A stretch of DNA of 64,000 nucleotides from Ochotona curzoniae (taxonomy: Eukaryota > Chordata > Mammalia > Lagomorpha > Ochotonidae). The DNA lies in assembly GCF_017591425.1 (NCBI RefSeq), contig NW_024466512.1, positions 27,705,501 through 27,769,500 on the forward strand. Direction: 5' to 3'. Below the pieces are notes generated by a model, which saw only the letters and a program-made list of their open reading frames with translations, did not search any database and had not been told where the DNA came from. The translations under genes and the position numbers were made by a program. Below, piece by piece: positions 22,030 through 33,559 of the stretch (its first letter is position 1; each line of letters begins with the position of its first letter).

Positions 22030-22300
22030 AATAAAAATTTTTTAAAGAAAGAAGTCTATATTCCACATTGGAGTGCCTGGGTTCAATCCCAGTTTCATTT
22101 CTGGTTTGACTTCATGTCGTTGTGTACTCTGGGAGGTAGCAGATGACAGCTCAAGTGCTTGAGCCCCTGCCATCCAAGTGGGACCCAGACTGAGTTCTAA
22201 GTTCTGTGCTTTGGTCTTGTCCAGACCTGGCTGCTGTAGGACTGTATCAGCTGACACAAGATGTCCATCTGTCTCTGAAACTTTGTCTTTCCAATAGTTT
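22030..22300 (+). repeat. Old C-SINE
   Basis: Sense remnants TTGGAGTGCCTGGGTTCAATCCCAG, CTGGGAGGTAGCAGATGACAGCTCAAGTGCTTGAGCCCCTG and GTCTGTCTCTGAAACTTTGTCTTTCCAATAG. Its tail was the target of the younger SINE that follows. The first 20 bases are the residual tail of the SINE split by the L1. Confidence 0.65.
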
Positions 22301-22640
22301 TTTTTTAAAGATTTATTTATTTATTGGAAAGTCAGATAAACAGAGAGGAGGAGAGACAGAGAGGAAGATCTTCTGTCTGATGATTCACTCCCCAAGTGAG
22401 TGCAATGGCCAATGCTATGCTGATCTGAAGCCAGGATCCAGGAACTTCTTCCGGGTCTCCCACAGGGATGCAGGGTCCCAAAGCTTTGGGCCGTTCTCCT
22501 CTGCTTTTCCAGGACACAAGCAGGGAGCTGGATGGGAAGTGGAGCTGCCAGGATTAGAACCGGCGCCCATATGGGATCCCAGTGTGTTCAAGGTGAGGAC
22601 TTTAGCCAGTAGGCCACGCTGCCGGGGCCCTCCAATAATT
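22300..22640 (-). repeat. C-SINE, antisense, inserted in an older SINE tail
   Basis: Full antisense copy, from AAAGATTTATTTATTTATTGGAAAGTCAG to CCACGCTGCCGGGGCCC at about 22629. The flanks TCCAATAGTT (left) and TCCAATAATT (right) form a probable 10-bp target duplication with one change. Confidence 0.92.
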
Positions 22641-22717
22641 ATTTTTAAAAAGAACTTTTCATTGGCTTACAATTAAAATAGAATTTTTATGAAATTGTCG
22701 GCTTTAACCACTGCTTT

Positions 22718-23008
22718 AATTTTTTTTATTTATTTGTTTTTATATTATATTGGAAAGAGAGACAGAGACAGATCTTCCATACACTGGTTCACTCCCCTCA
22801 TGGCTGCAACAGACAGGGCTGGGCCAGGCCGAAGTTGAGAGCCTGAGACTATCTGGACCCCCCATGTGAGTGGCAGAGACCCAAGTACTGGAACTGTCAC
22901 CTATCACTTTCTTGAATCAGGTGCAGAGGAGGTGGAATGACAACCATGCACTGCAATATGGAATACAGATGTCCCAAGTGGGAACTTAACTGCTACATCA
23001 AGCATCTA
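22718..23008 (-). repeat. Old C-SINE, antisense
   Basis: TTGGAAAGAGAGACAGAGACAGATCTTCCATACACTGGTTCACTCCCC, GCCAGGCCGAAGTTGAGAGCC and the old-style head GTCCCAAGTGGGAACTTAACTGCTACATCAAGCATC. The last block is typical of the older subfamily in which the head ends GGCTTAACCCACTGCGCCAC. Confidence 0.75.
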
Positions 23009-23054
23009 TTCCTAAGTTTTAAGAAAACAATTACTTATCTACTTGCAAGTCTAC

Positions 23055-23272
23055 ATCTGTAGTTGGGCTGGCCTGAAGCAAAGAACCTGGAACTCTGTCT
23101 GGGTCCCCCGGTGGGAGTCAAGGTCTAAGCACTTGGGTCATCATCAGCTACTTGCCCAGGTCTATTATTAGACAGCTGCACTGGAAGGAGCTGGAACTGG
23201 AACTAGTGCTCATATGGGATGCTAGTAATTCTGGTGGCAGTTTAATCTGATGCACCACAATGCTGGCCTCAG
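23055..23272 (-). repeat. Old C-SINE, antisense, truncated
   Basis: GGCTGGCCTGAAGCAAAGAACCTGGAACTCTGTCTGGG, AGCACTTGGGTCATCATCAGCTACTTGCCCAGG, and the head side TTTAATCTGATGCACCACAATGCTGGCC. It is next to, but separate from, the copy at 22718-23008. Confidence 0.7.
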
Positions 23273-23499
23273 CATTATTTAATTTAAACTTTAAATTGGC
23301 CTAGGTTTTGAATTTCTTTCTTTGTCACTCCACATTTCAACCAAGTAAATAATAAAATATATAAATAAATTGAACTAAGAAGTAAAAAGGCATCATCCTT
23401 AAAATGTTCATATAAATCGGTATTATGAAAAAAAAACTGCATGAATTCCAGTTTTATGCCACAATAAACTTATCCTTATTTCTTTCTTTCTGTGAATTT

Positions 23500-24150
23500 T
23501 GTTGCGTGTGAAATTTTTAATTACCCTCACTGACATACCCATTTTAAAAACTTAAGTACACAAATCATAACCTTTACCATTTTAGCCCAAGCATACAGTG
23601 GCATCAGCATACTGACTGTGTTGTGCAACCATCATTGCTGTTTGACCCAGAAATTGTTCACAGCCCTGAAGGTAACGCGTGCATCCAATAAGTAGTCATC
23701 TCTATCCTTGCTTTCCTCCCAGCTCATGGAAACCGCTGATCTGTTGTCTCTCTTAGTGGATTTGCCTATTCTGGACACTTCGTACAAATGGAATTTTGCA
23801 AGATGTTGCCTTTTGTCTGGCTGCTTTCATTGGCTTAATATCCTTCATCTATGCTGAGGCCTGTCAGCACTTCATTCCTGTGCATGGCTGAAGGATAGCG
23901 CCTTGCGTTTACACACCGCATTTTGTTTATCCATTCTTCAGTTAATGGACATCAGGTTGTTTTTGTCTTTGGCCACTGTGAAGTTTTTTGCTTGAAGACT
24001 CTTTCTCATACCCATTAGGCTTTCCCACAGGAGTAGAATTGCTGAGTTATGTGCTAATTCCATGTTTAATTTATTGAGAAACTGCCAAATTGTTTTCATA
24101 GTTACTATGTATCTTTTTTCCCCTCTCTCCAGAAGTATGCAAAGTTTCAA
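23500..24150 (-). mobile_element. Ancient L1 3' end, antisense
   Basis: The plus strand reads CACAAATCATAACCTTTACCATTTTAGCC, AGTGGCATCAGCATACTGACTGTGTTGTGCAACCATCA, GTTTATCCATTCTTCAGTTAATGGACATCAGGTTG and GGAGTAGAATTGCTGAGTTATG. These are the reverse complement of an L1MC/L1ME-type 3' region in order. Confidence 0.8.
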
Positions 24151-24205
24151 ATGTCTCTTCTTGTTCAATGCTTGTCATTTCTCAATTAAAAAAGTGTATT
24201 ATTAT

Positions 24206-24521
24206 TAAAGATTTTTTATTGGAAAGGCAGCTTTACAGAGGAGAGACAGAATGATCTTCCATCCGCTGGTTCATTCCCCAAGTGGCTGCAGTGTCTGGAA
24301 CTGAGCTGATCCAAAGCCAGAAATCCAAAGCCTCTTCTGGATCTCCTATGCAGCTGCACGTTCTCAAGGCTTTGGGCCATTTCCTCTGCTTTCCCAGACC
24401 ACAAGCACAGAGCTGGATGGGAAGTAGAGTAGCTGGAGGGGACCTGGCACCCATATAGGATCCCGGCACTTGAACGGGGAGGATTGGTCAATTGAGCCAT
24501 TGAGCCATTGAGCCAGGCTCT
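24206..24521 (-). repeat. C-SINE, antisense
   Basis: AAAGATTTTTTATTGGAAAGGCAGCTTTACAGAGGAGAGACAG, CTTTCCCAGACCACAAGCACAGAGCTGGATGGGAAG and a head ending GAGCCAGGCTC. Near the head, GAGCCATT is tandemly repeated (CATTGAGCCATTGAGCCAT), a small local duplication. Confidence 0.85.
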
Positions 24522-25595
24522 AAAAATTGTATTCTTCTTCTTCTTATTATTATTACTATTACAGTTTACATGCTTTTAGTACATTCTTATCATTCTTGGT
24601 TATACTTTACTGGCCAGTACAGTTCACAGATCATACTCATTTTAAATAGAGGTGGGCAGCACATTTGGACCACATGCCAAAAAGATAAGAACTAGATGTT
24701 TGTGGACAACTCTCAGGACTAACTTGGTCACTCTCAAAGGAGACAAGAATCAAAACGGGCCAGTTACATCTTTGTGCATTCAGATACACCCATCAGGCTG
24801 TTATTTCTGGCTTACAGATTTTGAAGTTTCTGGAAGACAGTTGAATAGGGAATTGCTGGAAGTGGTACAAATGGGAGCTAGAAGAAATGGGAGAGGCCAG
24901 CAGGAATGAAACAAAAATCTCCTAAAGTAAAACACACAGTTTTAATAATTATGAAATTAACTTTGACAATTACAAAAATTATTAATTTTATGCATTATTA
25001 TAAGTACAGTTTCAGAAACATACAGAAGTTGCTTTGAAACAGAAGTTAGATCTTTTTGTAGTACAAAAATAGATTGTTGCCAAACACCCAAGTCTCTTGA
25101 TTAAACTCCTACACTAGAATACATTCATCTCTCAGCAGCTTCAAAAGGAGCTGCTGTAGCCCATTTGATAAATGGACCAACTGAACAGCTATTTTCTGAT
25201 GAAACTGCAGAATCAATCTTGAACACAAGGAAGTAGAAATTAGAATGGATGGGTTTTTCTGAAAAGGAGTACTTTGTGTAAACAAGCTTTTCTTATTACC
25301 CAGCAACCTGGCCTCTGGAGTTCCCTTTAATGGGGTAATTTCAACTGGCAGCTGGCACAACCTTGAAATGATCCTGTTTAATTTCCCTGCTCCTCAATGT
25401 GTAGAGGTCACTGCTCAGAATACCGTGGTTGTTACTCTGTTATCGAGAGTGCGATAACATGGCAGAACTGCCTAGGCAGGCTCGCTTTTTCCTCTCAGCA
25501 GTGACTCAGCATACGTAATAGAATCACACGAGGTGCATACCTCCAAGCCTATGGTATGTACATTTTAGTTTTAGCTTCTAAACGAAATTGTGTAC
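24522..25595. other. Unassigned sequence with a TTC/ATT simple repeat
   Basis: A short (TTC)(ATT) simple repeat lies at 24530-24560. The rest is AT-rich with no recognised repeat or exon, and 24930-25100 is particularly AT-rich. Confidence 0.4.
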
Positions 25596-25599
25596 TTGA

Positions 25600-25888
25600 A
25601 AATTTTTTATCTCTTAATTTTCATTTTATTTGAAAGACAGAGAGATGATAGAAACAGAGAATGGAATTCACTTCCCCAAATGCCCAGAACAGCCAGGCCT
25701 AAGCTGGGTGGAAGCTAGGGGTATGAAACTCAATCTGGGTCTCTCATATGGGTGACAGGCACTCAACTCCTTGCACGCCACCCAGGTGTGCATTAGCAGG
25801 AAACTGGGATTAGCAGAGTAAGGGTTCCAGGCCCTTCAGTTTGGAAGGCAGGTGTTGTAAGTGGTGACCTAACAGCAGCACTCAGTAT
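25600..25888 (-). repeat. Old C-SINE, antisense
   Basis: TTTTCATTTTATTTGAAAGACAGAGAGATGATAGAAACAGAGA, CAGCCAGGCCTAAGCTGGGTGGAAGC, GCATTAGCAGGAAACTGGGATTAGCAGAG and a head region GTTGTAAGTGGTGACCTAACAGCAGCACTCAG. Older subfamily, strongly diverged. Confidence 0.75.
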
Positions 25889-26034
25889 ACCCAGGTATGT
25901 ACATTTTAGAAATAAAAATGACATATATTCATGGGGCGTGGTGGGGTGGGATGGGGCGGCGTGGGAATAAGCACTATTGAACTTGGTTCAGTTTGTAATT
26001 ATTTGATAATTTCATTCATATCATTATTCAAACT

Positions 26035-26190
26035 GCAAGGGTTTGAATCTTAGCTTTACCACTGTTAGCTCTGTGTTCCAGGACAAACTTATTAATTTCG
26101 CTAGGACAAAGAGCTAATAATAGTCTTTACTGTGTAGTCTTGTGAAGATTACCTGGGCTCATATATATGAATTGCTTAGAACAATATGGG
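26035..26190 (+). repeat. MIR-type ancient SINE
   Basis: GCAAGGGTTTGAATCTTAGCTTTACCACTGTTAGCTCTGTG, then AATAATAGTCTTTACTGTGTAGTCTTGTGAAGATTA. This follows the MIR 3' half: the GGGTTCGAATCCCAGCTCTGCC-like block and then a GGATTAAATGA-like block. Confidence 0.6.
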
Positions 26191-26778
26191 TAAAGGGTGA
26201 TTGCAGTCACTTCACACTGGGTTTCCCTTTGCTCTGACTGCCCTGATTGTATTAGCCATCCCCACCCTGTGTCGCTCTGATGTGCTGTTTTCCTAATGGC
26301 TAACCAGTGCTTAAACAGAATGACAGATGTGTTTCATGCCTCCTGTGTGTCCATGGGTAGCTGGAAACTCTGACTGAGCAAAGACTTGGCTGGCCTTTGT
26401 TACTAAATTGCCCTGTGTTAGATGATTTTTCTCCTGAATGTGTCCTGAGCAAGGTGCCAAGGGCCCCATCTACTGTACTGGAGAACCAGGAGAAAGTGGC
26501 AATTTGTTGACATTGACCAGGACTTGCCAGAAATACAGAGATGAAAATTGCTGAGTCACAGGCATGCATTTTGAATAGGGAATCCTCTCAACTCAGGGTC
26601 TTGCAACATTGCTGCTCCAGCCTTGTGCCAGCTTTTGGCTGCCCAGTAAACAGAAAACACACACACATAGTTATTACTTTAACTTTAAACCTTTTCTTTG
26701 AAAATACTGGGATTCACTTGAATTAGCTTCAGCAAGGAGTAGGGAAGATGGGAGTGAGGACGTCAAGGGTGTGTCTTA

Positions 26779-27640
26779 GAAGCCCAGGGGCAGGAGGGTC
26801 ACTTATGGGCCTTGGTGAGGGCCAGGTGAGGGCTCCCACAAGCTCCAGTTTCCATCAGGTACACTGGGTATGGAATTGCAAGTACCCACACAGTTGCCAT
26901 CTTTGGGAAGCACAAAGGAAAGCTGGGGGAGCTGTGTTTGCCTTAGGAAGCTACGTGACATCATATAGCGTTTTTTTTACTTCAAGGCTGTCTGGAAAGA
27001 AACGCAGCTAGCCTCTACTTTCACTTCACTCCCCCAGCGCCCCTGCAAACCAAGAGAGCTTTTCCCGCTCTTCCCAGAGGCCTTTTCCTCCATCCCAAAC
27101 CTGAGTGTGGGTGAAATTGGAAATTACTGGTGTTACTAAAAGCAGTTCCTGATAGAGTGTAGTTAGCTTTCGGGACTGCAGCAAAGGCCTCCTCACCGAG
27201 TCACTGCTGCATGTCTGTACTGTATTATTTTCAGAGAAAAAAATATATATAATAGCTCAAATCCAAGATAACTTGATTTCAAATTGATAGAGAAAACAGC
27301 CATACAAGTTGTATAACAACTAACAACATTGCATTTTCTGTATATGAAATCAATATTTAAGTAACTTATTTTTCTCCATTGCTATTCTTAAACATTGTAA
27401 GTAGCTGTAATATACCAGTACCAGTATGTTCTTGCAATTGCTTCAGCTCAAGAAAGCTATGTATTGTTTAAAAAACTGTAAAAAAAAAAATTGTGATGAT
27501 TGGTTTAGCAAAAATAAAGGTGGACAGAAGGGTTTTCCTGCGTATCAAAAACTTGTCTATAATTGTGTCATCTATGTACCTAGGGGAAAAAAATAAATTT
27601 CTTCAGTTGGAAAAAAAAAAGAACCCCAGGGCAGGAAGGT
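26779..27640 (+). pseudogene. Probable retrocopy of an mRNA 3' end, with poly(A)
   Basis: AATAAA at 27592-27597 is followed 13 bp later by a run of ten A (27611-27620). Immediately after comes GAACCCCAGGGCAGGAAGG, which resembles GAAGCCCAGGGGCAGGAGG at 26779-26797. If these are target duplications, about 820 bp of an mRNA 3' UTR were inserted. The sequence from 27230 looks 3'-UTR-like (AT-rich, no open frame). I cannot name the parent transcript. The alternative is a genuine terminal exon with a genomically encoded A run. Confidence 0.45.
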
Positions 27641-28199
27641 AGCTGGGTCTCTGAGCTCTTTGTCACCCTGTCCTCTGCACAGGTCAGCTGGCTGCATGAC
27701 ACTGGGTCTGCCTGACCATCTGCTTCTTTCCTAACTCTCTTCAGGCTTCCTGTCTTCTTTTTACATTAGCAAGAAACCTTCTCACTTCCAAAGGTTTCAG
27801 GTGCAGATTGAGAATCGCTTACCATGGCCAACCATCAAATTCAACTTTCAGGGAACACTGATTGGCTCGGATTGAGACGCATGCCTCCCTTGATCGGATT
27901 CACAACCACCAAGTAGCTTTCTGACAAACGTGGCTGTCAGGTGGACATTTTCACCAAGAATTAAGGTCCCTGAGGCAGAGGCAGTACTTCAGGTCTCTAA
28001 CAGTGTGGTTCAGAATAGTCAACAGTGTTAGGTTTGAGTCAGGGAAATTATAGCAGCAAGTCGGGAAGGTTAATGATACAGAATAAACTTACTCTTATTA
28101 AACCCAGACAATAGTCAAGCCAGCAGGGAATGGACTGAGGCCTGCCTACTGGAAATAAGAACTATTTCAAGTCTTTAAGTCTTTAAAAAAAGTTTATAA
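27641..28199. other. Unassigned sequence
   Basis: No repeat family, RNA gene or exon recognised. Confidence 0.4.
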
Positions 28200-28547
28200 A
28201 AAATACTAACATTTATTTATTTTTAAAGATTTATTTATTTTTATTGGAATGGCAGATTTACAGAGAGAGGAGATACAGAAAAATCTTTTCACTGGTTCAT
28301 TCCCCAAGTAACCTCAATGGCTGAAGCTGAGCCAATCTGAAGCCAGGAGCTTCTTCCAGGTCTCCTGTGTGGGTACAGGGTACCAAGGCTTTGGGCTATT
28401 CTGCACTGCTTTCCCAGGCCATAAGCAAGGAGCTGGAAGGGACGTAGAGCAGCCAGGACTCAAACTGGCACCCATATGGAATCCCAGCATGTCCAAGGTG
28501 AGGATTTAGCCCCCGAGCCATCACACTGGGCCAAAATACTAACATTT
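28200..28547 (-). repeat. C-SINE with perfect 15-bp target duplication
   Basis: Antisense full-length copy at 28215-28532 between AAAATACTAACATTT at 28200-28214 and 28533-28547. The body has GATTTACAGAGAGAGGAGATACAG, CAGCCAGGACTCAAACTGGCACCC and the head ATCACACTGGGCC. The internal sequence is fairly diverged despite a perfect duplication. Confidence 0.93.
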
Positions 28548-29085
28548 GTATAGCACTTAGGATGTACCAAGCACTGGGTTGAGCACTTTATAAACTCTTT
28601 TTTTTTTTTAAAGATTTATTTATTTATTGGACAATCAGATATACAGAGAGGAGGAGAGACAGAAAGGAAGATCTTCTGTCCGATGATTCACTCCCCAAGT
28701 GAGCGCAACGGCCAATGCTATGCTGATCTGAAGCCAGGGTCCAGGAACTTCTTCCGGGTATCCCACATGGGTACAGGGTCCCAAGGCTTTGGGCTGTCCT
28801 TGACTGCTTTCCCAGGCCACAAGCAGGGAGCTGGATGGGAAGTGGAGCTGCCGGGATTAGAACTGGCGCCCATATGGGATCCCAGGGGCTTGCTTTCAAG
28901 GTGAGGACTTTAGCTACTAGGCCACGCCGCCAGGCCCCACTTTATAAACTCTTAAAAATCCCACAAGAACTGTGTGATAGACATTTTCTGTCATCTACGA
29001 TTTTAGACATAAGAGAGATGATGTCATTAGGCCAAGTCACAGACTAGGATTTGCTCCCAGGCAGCCTGACTCCAGGGTCTGTATC
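28548..29085 (+). repeat. MIR-type ancient SINE, split by a C-SINE
   Basis: The left part (TAGCACTTAGGATGTACCAAGCACTGGGTTGAGCACTTTATAAACTC) and right part (AAAAATCCCACAAGAACTGTGTGATAGACA ... GCCAAGTCACAGACTAGGATTTGCTCCC) make one MIR in sense order. The C-SINE at 28600-28937 was inserted into it. Confidence 0.75.
28584..28953 (-). repeat. C-SINE with perfect 16-bp target duplication, nested in MIR
   Basis: Antisense full-length copy at 28600-28937 with direct repeats CACTTTATAAACTCTT at 28584-28599 and 28938-28953. Its B box (GGGATTAGAACTGGCGCCC) and head (CACGCCGCCAGGCCC) are close to the young consensus. It carries the small insertion AGGGGCTTGCTTTC after the GGATCCC block. Confidence 0.95.
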
Positions 29086-29089
29086 CTGT

Positions 29090-29690
29090 TGAAGCACTTG
29101 GCACAGAAGCCCCAGGCTACAACTCAGGGAGGATCAGCAGCCCCAGTGACAGGTGAGCAGATAACACAGCAGGACCTGGAGGAGACAAGGCCACTGTTCT
29201 GTAAGACAGTTAGGAGAGTGGTGCTTTTCCAAAGCCTAGTTTGAAAAGGAAACAACTGTGCTGCTTGACAAAACTCTTTGAGGAGGCTGAGTGGGGAATT
29301 CCAAGTCAGAGAGGCTTCAGGACAGGCAAGGTGGAAATGCTGGACACGCAGTCTGCTGACCCTTTTTTCTCTCCCTTATTCTTCTCTCATCCTTGGCTCT
29401 CCAGTTCCCAGGAGCTGTGCTCCTATCCTTCTGGAACCAGGATTCCCCTCTCCACCTCACCCTCAGCCCCTCCACACCCACAACTTTGTCTTGCCAAGAA
29501 TTGGAAACTTCCTTTTTTGGGACCAAAGTCATTTCAAGCATTTAATTAGATTGGCCAATAGATGTCAGTATCTACCAGAGTATGAGCAATTACTTAAGCC
29601 ATCTTTTTTTTTTTTTAAACTCAAAGATTCAAACTACATACAAACGAACAGCTGCCTACTTTGTTAATGTTCACAGTGATGTGACTGCAT
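29090..29690. other. Unassigned sequence
   Basis: No repeat or exon recognised. A short poly(T) run lies at 29604-29618. Confidence 0.4.
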
Positions 29691-29693
29691 TTC

Positions 29694-29890
29694 TGCAGCC
29701 AGCATTGTAGCATAGCAGATTCAGCCATCCCTGCAATGCTGGCAGCCCACATCGGAATAGTGGTTCAAGTATTTTTTTCCTCAACTTCCTTTCCAGTTCC
29801 CTGTTGATGCACCTGGGAAAGCAGATGCTGGGCCAAGTACCTGGTTGTCTCACAGGTAGCTCCAAGTAATTAAGTGGGTGCTTCCCTTAG
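29694..29890 (+). repeat. Old C-SINE, truncated
   Basis: Sense old-subfamily head GCCAGCATTGTAGCATAGCAGATTCAGCCATCCCTGCAATGCTGGCAGCCCACATCGGA, then CTTTCCAGTTCCCTGTTGATGCACCTGGGAAAGCAGATG. The 3' third is missing. Confidence 0.7.
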
Positions 29891-30215
29891 TTGCTAGAGG
29901 CATGGGCTGTCCAGCCGAGATAGGTAGGGAATGTGTGCTATTTCCCCTCACCTTGCAGGCTATTGTGAATTTCCACCTTTTCAATCTATTGTGAACTGCC
30001 CCAATAAAAACCCTATGAATGTTCTGTTTGGGGCCACACTTCTGGTAAGGGGTGTTGGACCTGGCCGGCTGGCTGGCCCGTCAGTCAGCCAGCTGCCTGC
30101 TCTCAACCAAGAACCAAGGCTTGGAGGTGCTGAGCTTCAGTAAACCATCCTTGTGCACTTGGATCAACTTCAGACTCCTGGTGATTTCTGGGAATCACAA
30201 AATCTGGGCACAACA
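29890..30215 (+). repeat. ERV LTR-like element
   Basis: Sense-strand order of an LTR: AATAAAAACCCTATGAATG (TATA-like, about 30003), a GGCCGGCTGGCTGGC-containing R region, CAGTAAACCATCC as a weak polyadenylation signal, and an end GGTGATTTCTGGGAATCAC ... GGGCACAACA at about 30215. No coding sequence is attached. The family is not recognised. Confidence 0.4.
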
Positions 30216-31512
30216 ATGGAATTCTACTCTACTTGTCGATCCAAACACTGCTTTTCCCATATGCTTCTCCTGTAATCTAAGGTCGGGGGTGGAGGTCCAT
30301 AAGATGTATAATCAGCTCCAGGTGAAACTTAGGGAGGGGTTGTGGATCTCTGAACCACACAGGTATTACATATTTCATTGGTTAGAACTTGTCGGCCTAG
30401 GTATGGAGTCTGGAAATAAGTTTTTGCTCTAAATGATCAGGCATCCACAATAAAATGACTTCTTTCTGCATAACCATTTGTTGGCACCACTCTAGCGCCT
30501 TGCATATCAGTCTTCTCATCCAGAAGACACTGCCTGCCCAGGGTACCAATGAGAAGACTCAAACACTGTTCATCTTTGGGAGTCTCCTTGCATCACATGA
30601 AAGCAAATGTCCTTGCTTGAGAAGCTTCAGCATTCCTCCTCTAGGATAATTTTACTATTCTTGGAATATTTCTATTCTTTAGGTAGGCAGTAGGGAAAGC
30701 TGAACGTAATAGTTGCATTATCAGACAAGTCCTCATGTGCACAGTGAATTCACCTTCTGAGAAAGAAAACATTTGTGATTAACTGTAAGCTTAGAGGAGA
30801 AAGGAGCAAGTCTTGTTGAAACCCAAACCAATTTCTCAATATGGAAAGCAGTTTGGGAGTCTGTGGGGTTAGGGAAGAACTGGGTGAGACAAAGCAATAG
30901 ATTACTTGTGATAAACACATGTATAAAATGAAAGAACATGATGAGTGCTCTGGAAAGTCCTTTTCTTCTTTATATGCATTGTTTGATCAGAGATGGCTCC
31001 TGGAACATCATCAGAAGTGTGCCATGTAACAGTAGCATGAGCCATAAGGTAACTGGTCGGTTTGAATCAAGAACAGGTTTCAGGAACAATGCTGGCAATT
31101 CAGTCCTGCCTAGCTTTATCAGGGACTCTGGAAAGACAGCTCCGCAGATATTTCAGTAAAAACAATCGTTACAGGATTACATAGTAAATGCAACAAGTAT
31201 GCAAAGAATTATTATGGGCTGTTAATATGCTAGGCAGCCATGGCATATTGCTGAAAGGGGTCGGCCCTTGTTGTCTCCAGTTTCAGTAGCAAGTTCTGTT
31301 GGGTTACCTCTTAGTCCTATAGACGTGCTCAGCACAGTGCGCTTGACTCTAGGACTATACCAACAGTTACAAGACAACGGCAAATGTCCTATTCACTATC
31401 CTGTATATAGACATCAGGTGAGAAAATAAATGGAGTCAGCCAAGTGAGAAAAACAAAGACCTTTTATTCAAAGCTGCTATAGCAAGAGTCAGCCTCTGCT
31501 ACTGTGTTTTAG
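30216..31512. other. Unassigned sequence
   Basis: Moderately AT-rich, with no recognised repeat or exon. Open frames up to 126 codons overlap the LTR-like element and are not supported. Confidence 0.4.
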
Positions 31513-31870
31513 AAGACATCAAAGGGGCCCAGCTCAGTAGCGTAATGGTTGAGGTCCTCTGCTTGAATGCACCAGGATCCCATGTGGGCTCCGGTTCTCA
31601 TCCTGGCGGCTCCACCTCCCATCCAGCTCCCTGCTTGTGGCATGGGAAAGCAGTCAAGGATGGCCCAAGGCTTTGGGATCCTGCACCCGCGTAGGAGACC
31701 CGGAAGAGCTCCTGGCTCCTAGCTTCGGATCAGCTCAGCACCAGTCGTTGTGGCCACTTGGGTAGTGAATCATCAGACAGAGGATCTTCCTCTCTGTCTC
31801 TCCTCCTCTCTGTGTATCTGCTTTTCCAATAAAATAAATAAATCTTTAAAAAAAAAAAAGACATTAAAGG
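31513..31870 (+). repeat. C-SINE with 13-bp target duplication
   Basis: Sense full-length copy at about 31526-31857, from GGCCCAGCTCAGTAGCG to ATAAATCTTTAAAAAAAAAA. It is flanked by AAGACATCAAAGG and AAGACATTAAAGG (one change). Confidence 0.93.
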
Positions 31871-32622
31871 CAGGCAGATGAGTGGGAGGATTTCATATTG
31901 GCAAACTAAGAAGGCTTCAGGGCTGGCCTGAGTAGAGGCTGCTGGCATGGGATGGTTATAGATGTGTTGCTGGAAGCTTGAGCTCTGGCCCTGGTGCCAC
32001 ATCTAATAACAAGGACAGGTCTGAGGGCAAAGGAAAGAGAAAGTTGAGTCTGTTGACAGAGTCGCAGATCTCTGAGTCTCATAAATGACCACCCTCCTGA
32101 ATGGGGTCTCTAAAGAGGCTACAGTAAAAGAGCGAGCTGATCTGGCAGAACTGCAATGAAGCCTTGAGGCTCTGAGGAGCAGGTACTGAAGTTTGTCCAT
32201 TCCTTTCCTGTTTTCCTCTGGTTATTTGCAAAAAAGATCATGTAAGAAACAAGGAAGCGTGCATCTTAGGACACAGGCAAGTGGGAGGCAGCAGTCTAGC
32301 TCTCAAGCCTGGAGAAGGTGCTCTGTGTGAGCTGCCTGTGCAGAACCACCTGCTTGGTGTGTTGGTTAAGTGGACTTCAGTCAACCTGGGGGCTACCTGC
32401 AGGTGGCAGCTACTTTTCAACTCTAGACCTGGAAACTGAAACCCCTCACAACAATACTGGCTACTGAAGTTTTATCTACTGGGGAAGTAAAAGGCCTCAC
32501 AAGTCTGGGGACTAGAATCTTGTAGAGACAGCTATCACTTCCTTAATTTAATGAGTTAAGGGAGGATGGTCAGGAGACTGGAGTCCAATGGTAACTAGCA
32601 TCTAACATCCAAACTCAAGTGC
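31871..32622. other. Unassigned sequence
   Basis: No repeat or exon recognised between the C-SINE and the antisense LTR. Confidence 0.4.
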
Positions 32623-32960
32623 TGTTTGAGGGCTTAGTGTTAGCCTTTATTACCACAAGCCCAGAAAGCCAGATGCCGCAAACTACACAGGAGGTCTTTA
32701 TTTCAACAAGAAAGGTGGCCACAGGAAGAGGAGGGAGCAGGGAGAGATAAGTGGTAGCGGAAGAGAGAGAGAGAGAAGGGAGAAAGTCTGATGAACTGCT
32801 CTCCAGTGGGAGACAGCCTGGGGACCACTCCCACATGGCATGGTGACCCATGAGGGAACTGGCTACCCAGGGTGCACAGCCCTGGGCTTTTATGCATCTT
32901 AGATGTGGGGGATGGGAGAAGGTAGCAGTTCCTTGGTGGGCACATGCTTTGTGACATGTC
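32623..32960 (-). repeat. ERV LTR, antisense
   Basis: On the minus strand: TATA-like GCATAAAAGCCC (about 32890), a pyrimidine-rich leader, AATAAAG at about 32697-32702 and a second AATAAAG near 32645, then an end CTCAAACA at 32623. The length and order fit a complete short solo LTR. The 5' end near 32955 is set only by the last plausible TG. A 183-codon minus-strand frame that runs through it is a by-product of this low-stop sequence. Confidence 0.55.
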
Positions 32961-33555
32961 ATCACAGCAGGTGTTGATCTGTGCAGACTCAGCATTTCAA
33001 ACATTTCTGGATGGGAGTGTCTTCTTGACCTTGGCAAAGCTAGCACTGAGGCTAATAAAGCTTTCTTCTGTTGCTCATGGCTAGAGGGAGGCAGGAAAGA
33101 GAGATGGCACCAGGACTCAGTCCAAGCCAAGGTGTTCCTGGCTTGTGAGAAGCTTTCCTGATGCATTCAACTCCTTCAGGAGTCACTTCTGCTCGGCCCA
33201 ACACACAGTTTAAGAAGAGCTATGTGGAAAGCAGACATCTTCTTTGACTTAATCTCATTGGTCCAAAGTTGAAACAAGATAGGGAGAGAATTATAGAAAC
33301 TGTCAGTTATTTATCAAGTACTGAGCATTTGGGGCTGATTGTTACAGAAGTTATTATTGAGCTTCTGGACTTGGTAGTAGAGAGAGCAGTCTGGCAAGAC
33401 TGATGTAACAGGCTGATTTCCTGAGTTGTTTAATGTAGATCAGGTTTGGTTTCCTGGGCAGGTCAAAGGTTTGAATTTTACTTCTATATATAGTTTGACC
33501 ATTGTCCATTTCCATATTAAATATCTCAGCAGTTAGCAGTAAACTTGTTTTTGTT
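32961..33555. other. Unassigned sequence
   Basis: No repeat or exon recognised. Confidence 0.35.
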
Positions 33556-33559
33556 TTAT

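Noticed and set aside
22206..22676. Plus-strand open frame of 156 codons and many similar frames of 60-150 codons elsewhere
   Set aside because: These are translations of C-SINE copies. The same peptide-like strings recur at each SINE in both strands, showing that they come from the repeat rather than from genes.
29890..30215. Confident assignment of the LTR-like unit to a named ERV family
   Set aside because: Only the order of TATA-like, weak polyadenylation and end motifs supports it. Without a second copy in the window or a library search I cannot name it or fix its start.
32615..33166. Minus-strand open frame of 183 codons
   Set aside because: It lies across an antisense ERV LTR (32623-32960) and adjacent non-coding sequence. 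It is a chance frame and contains no retroviral protein motif.
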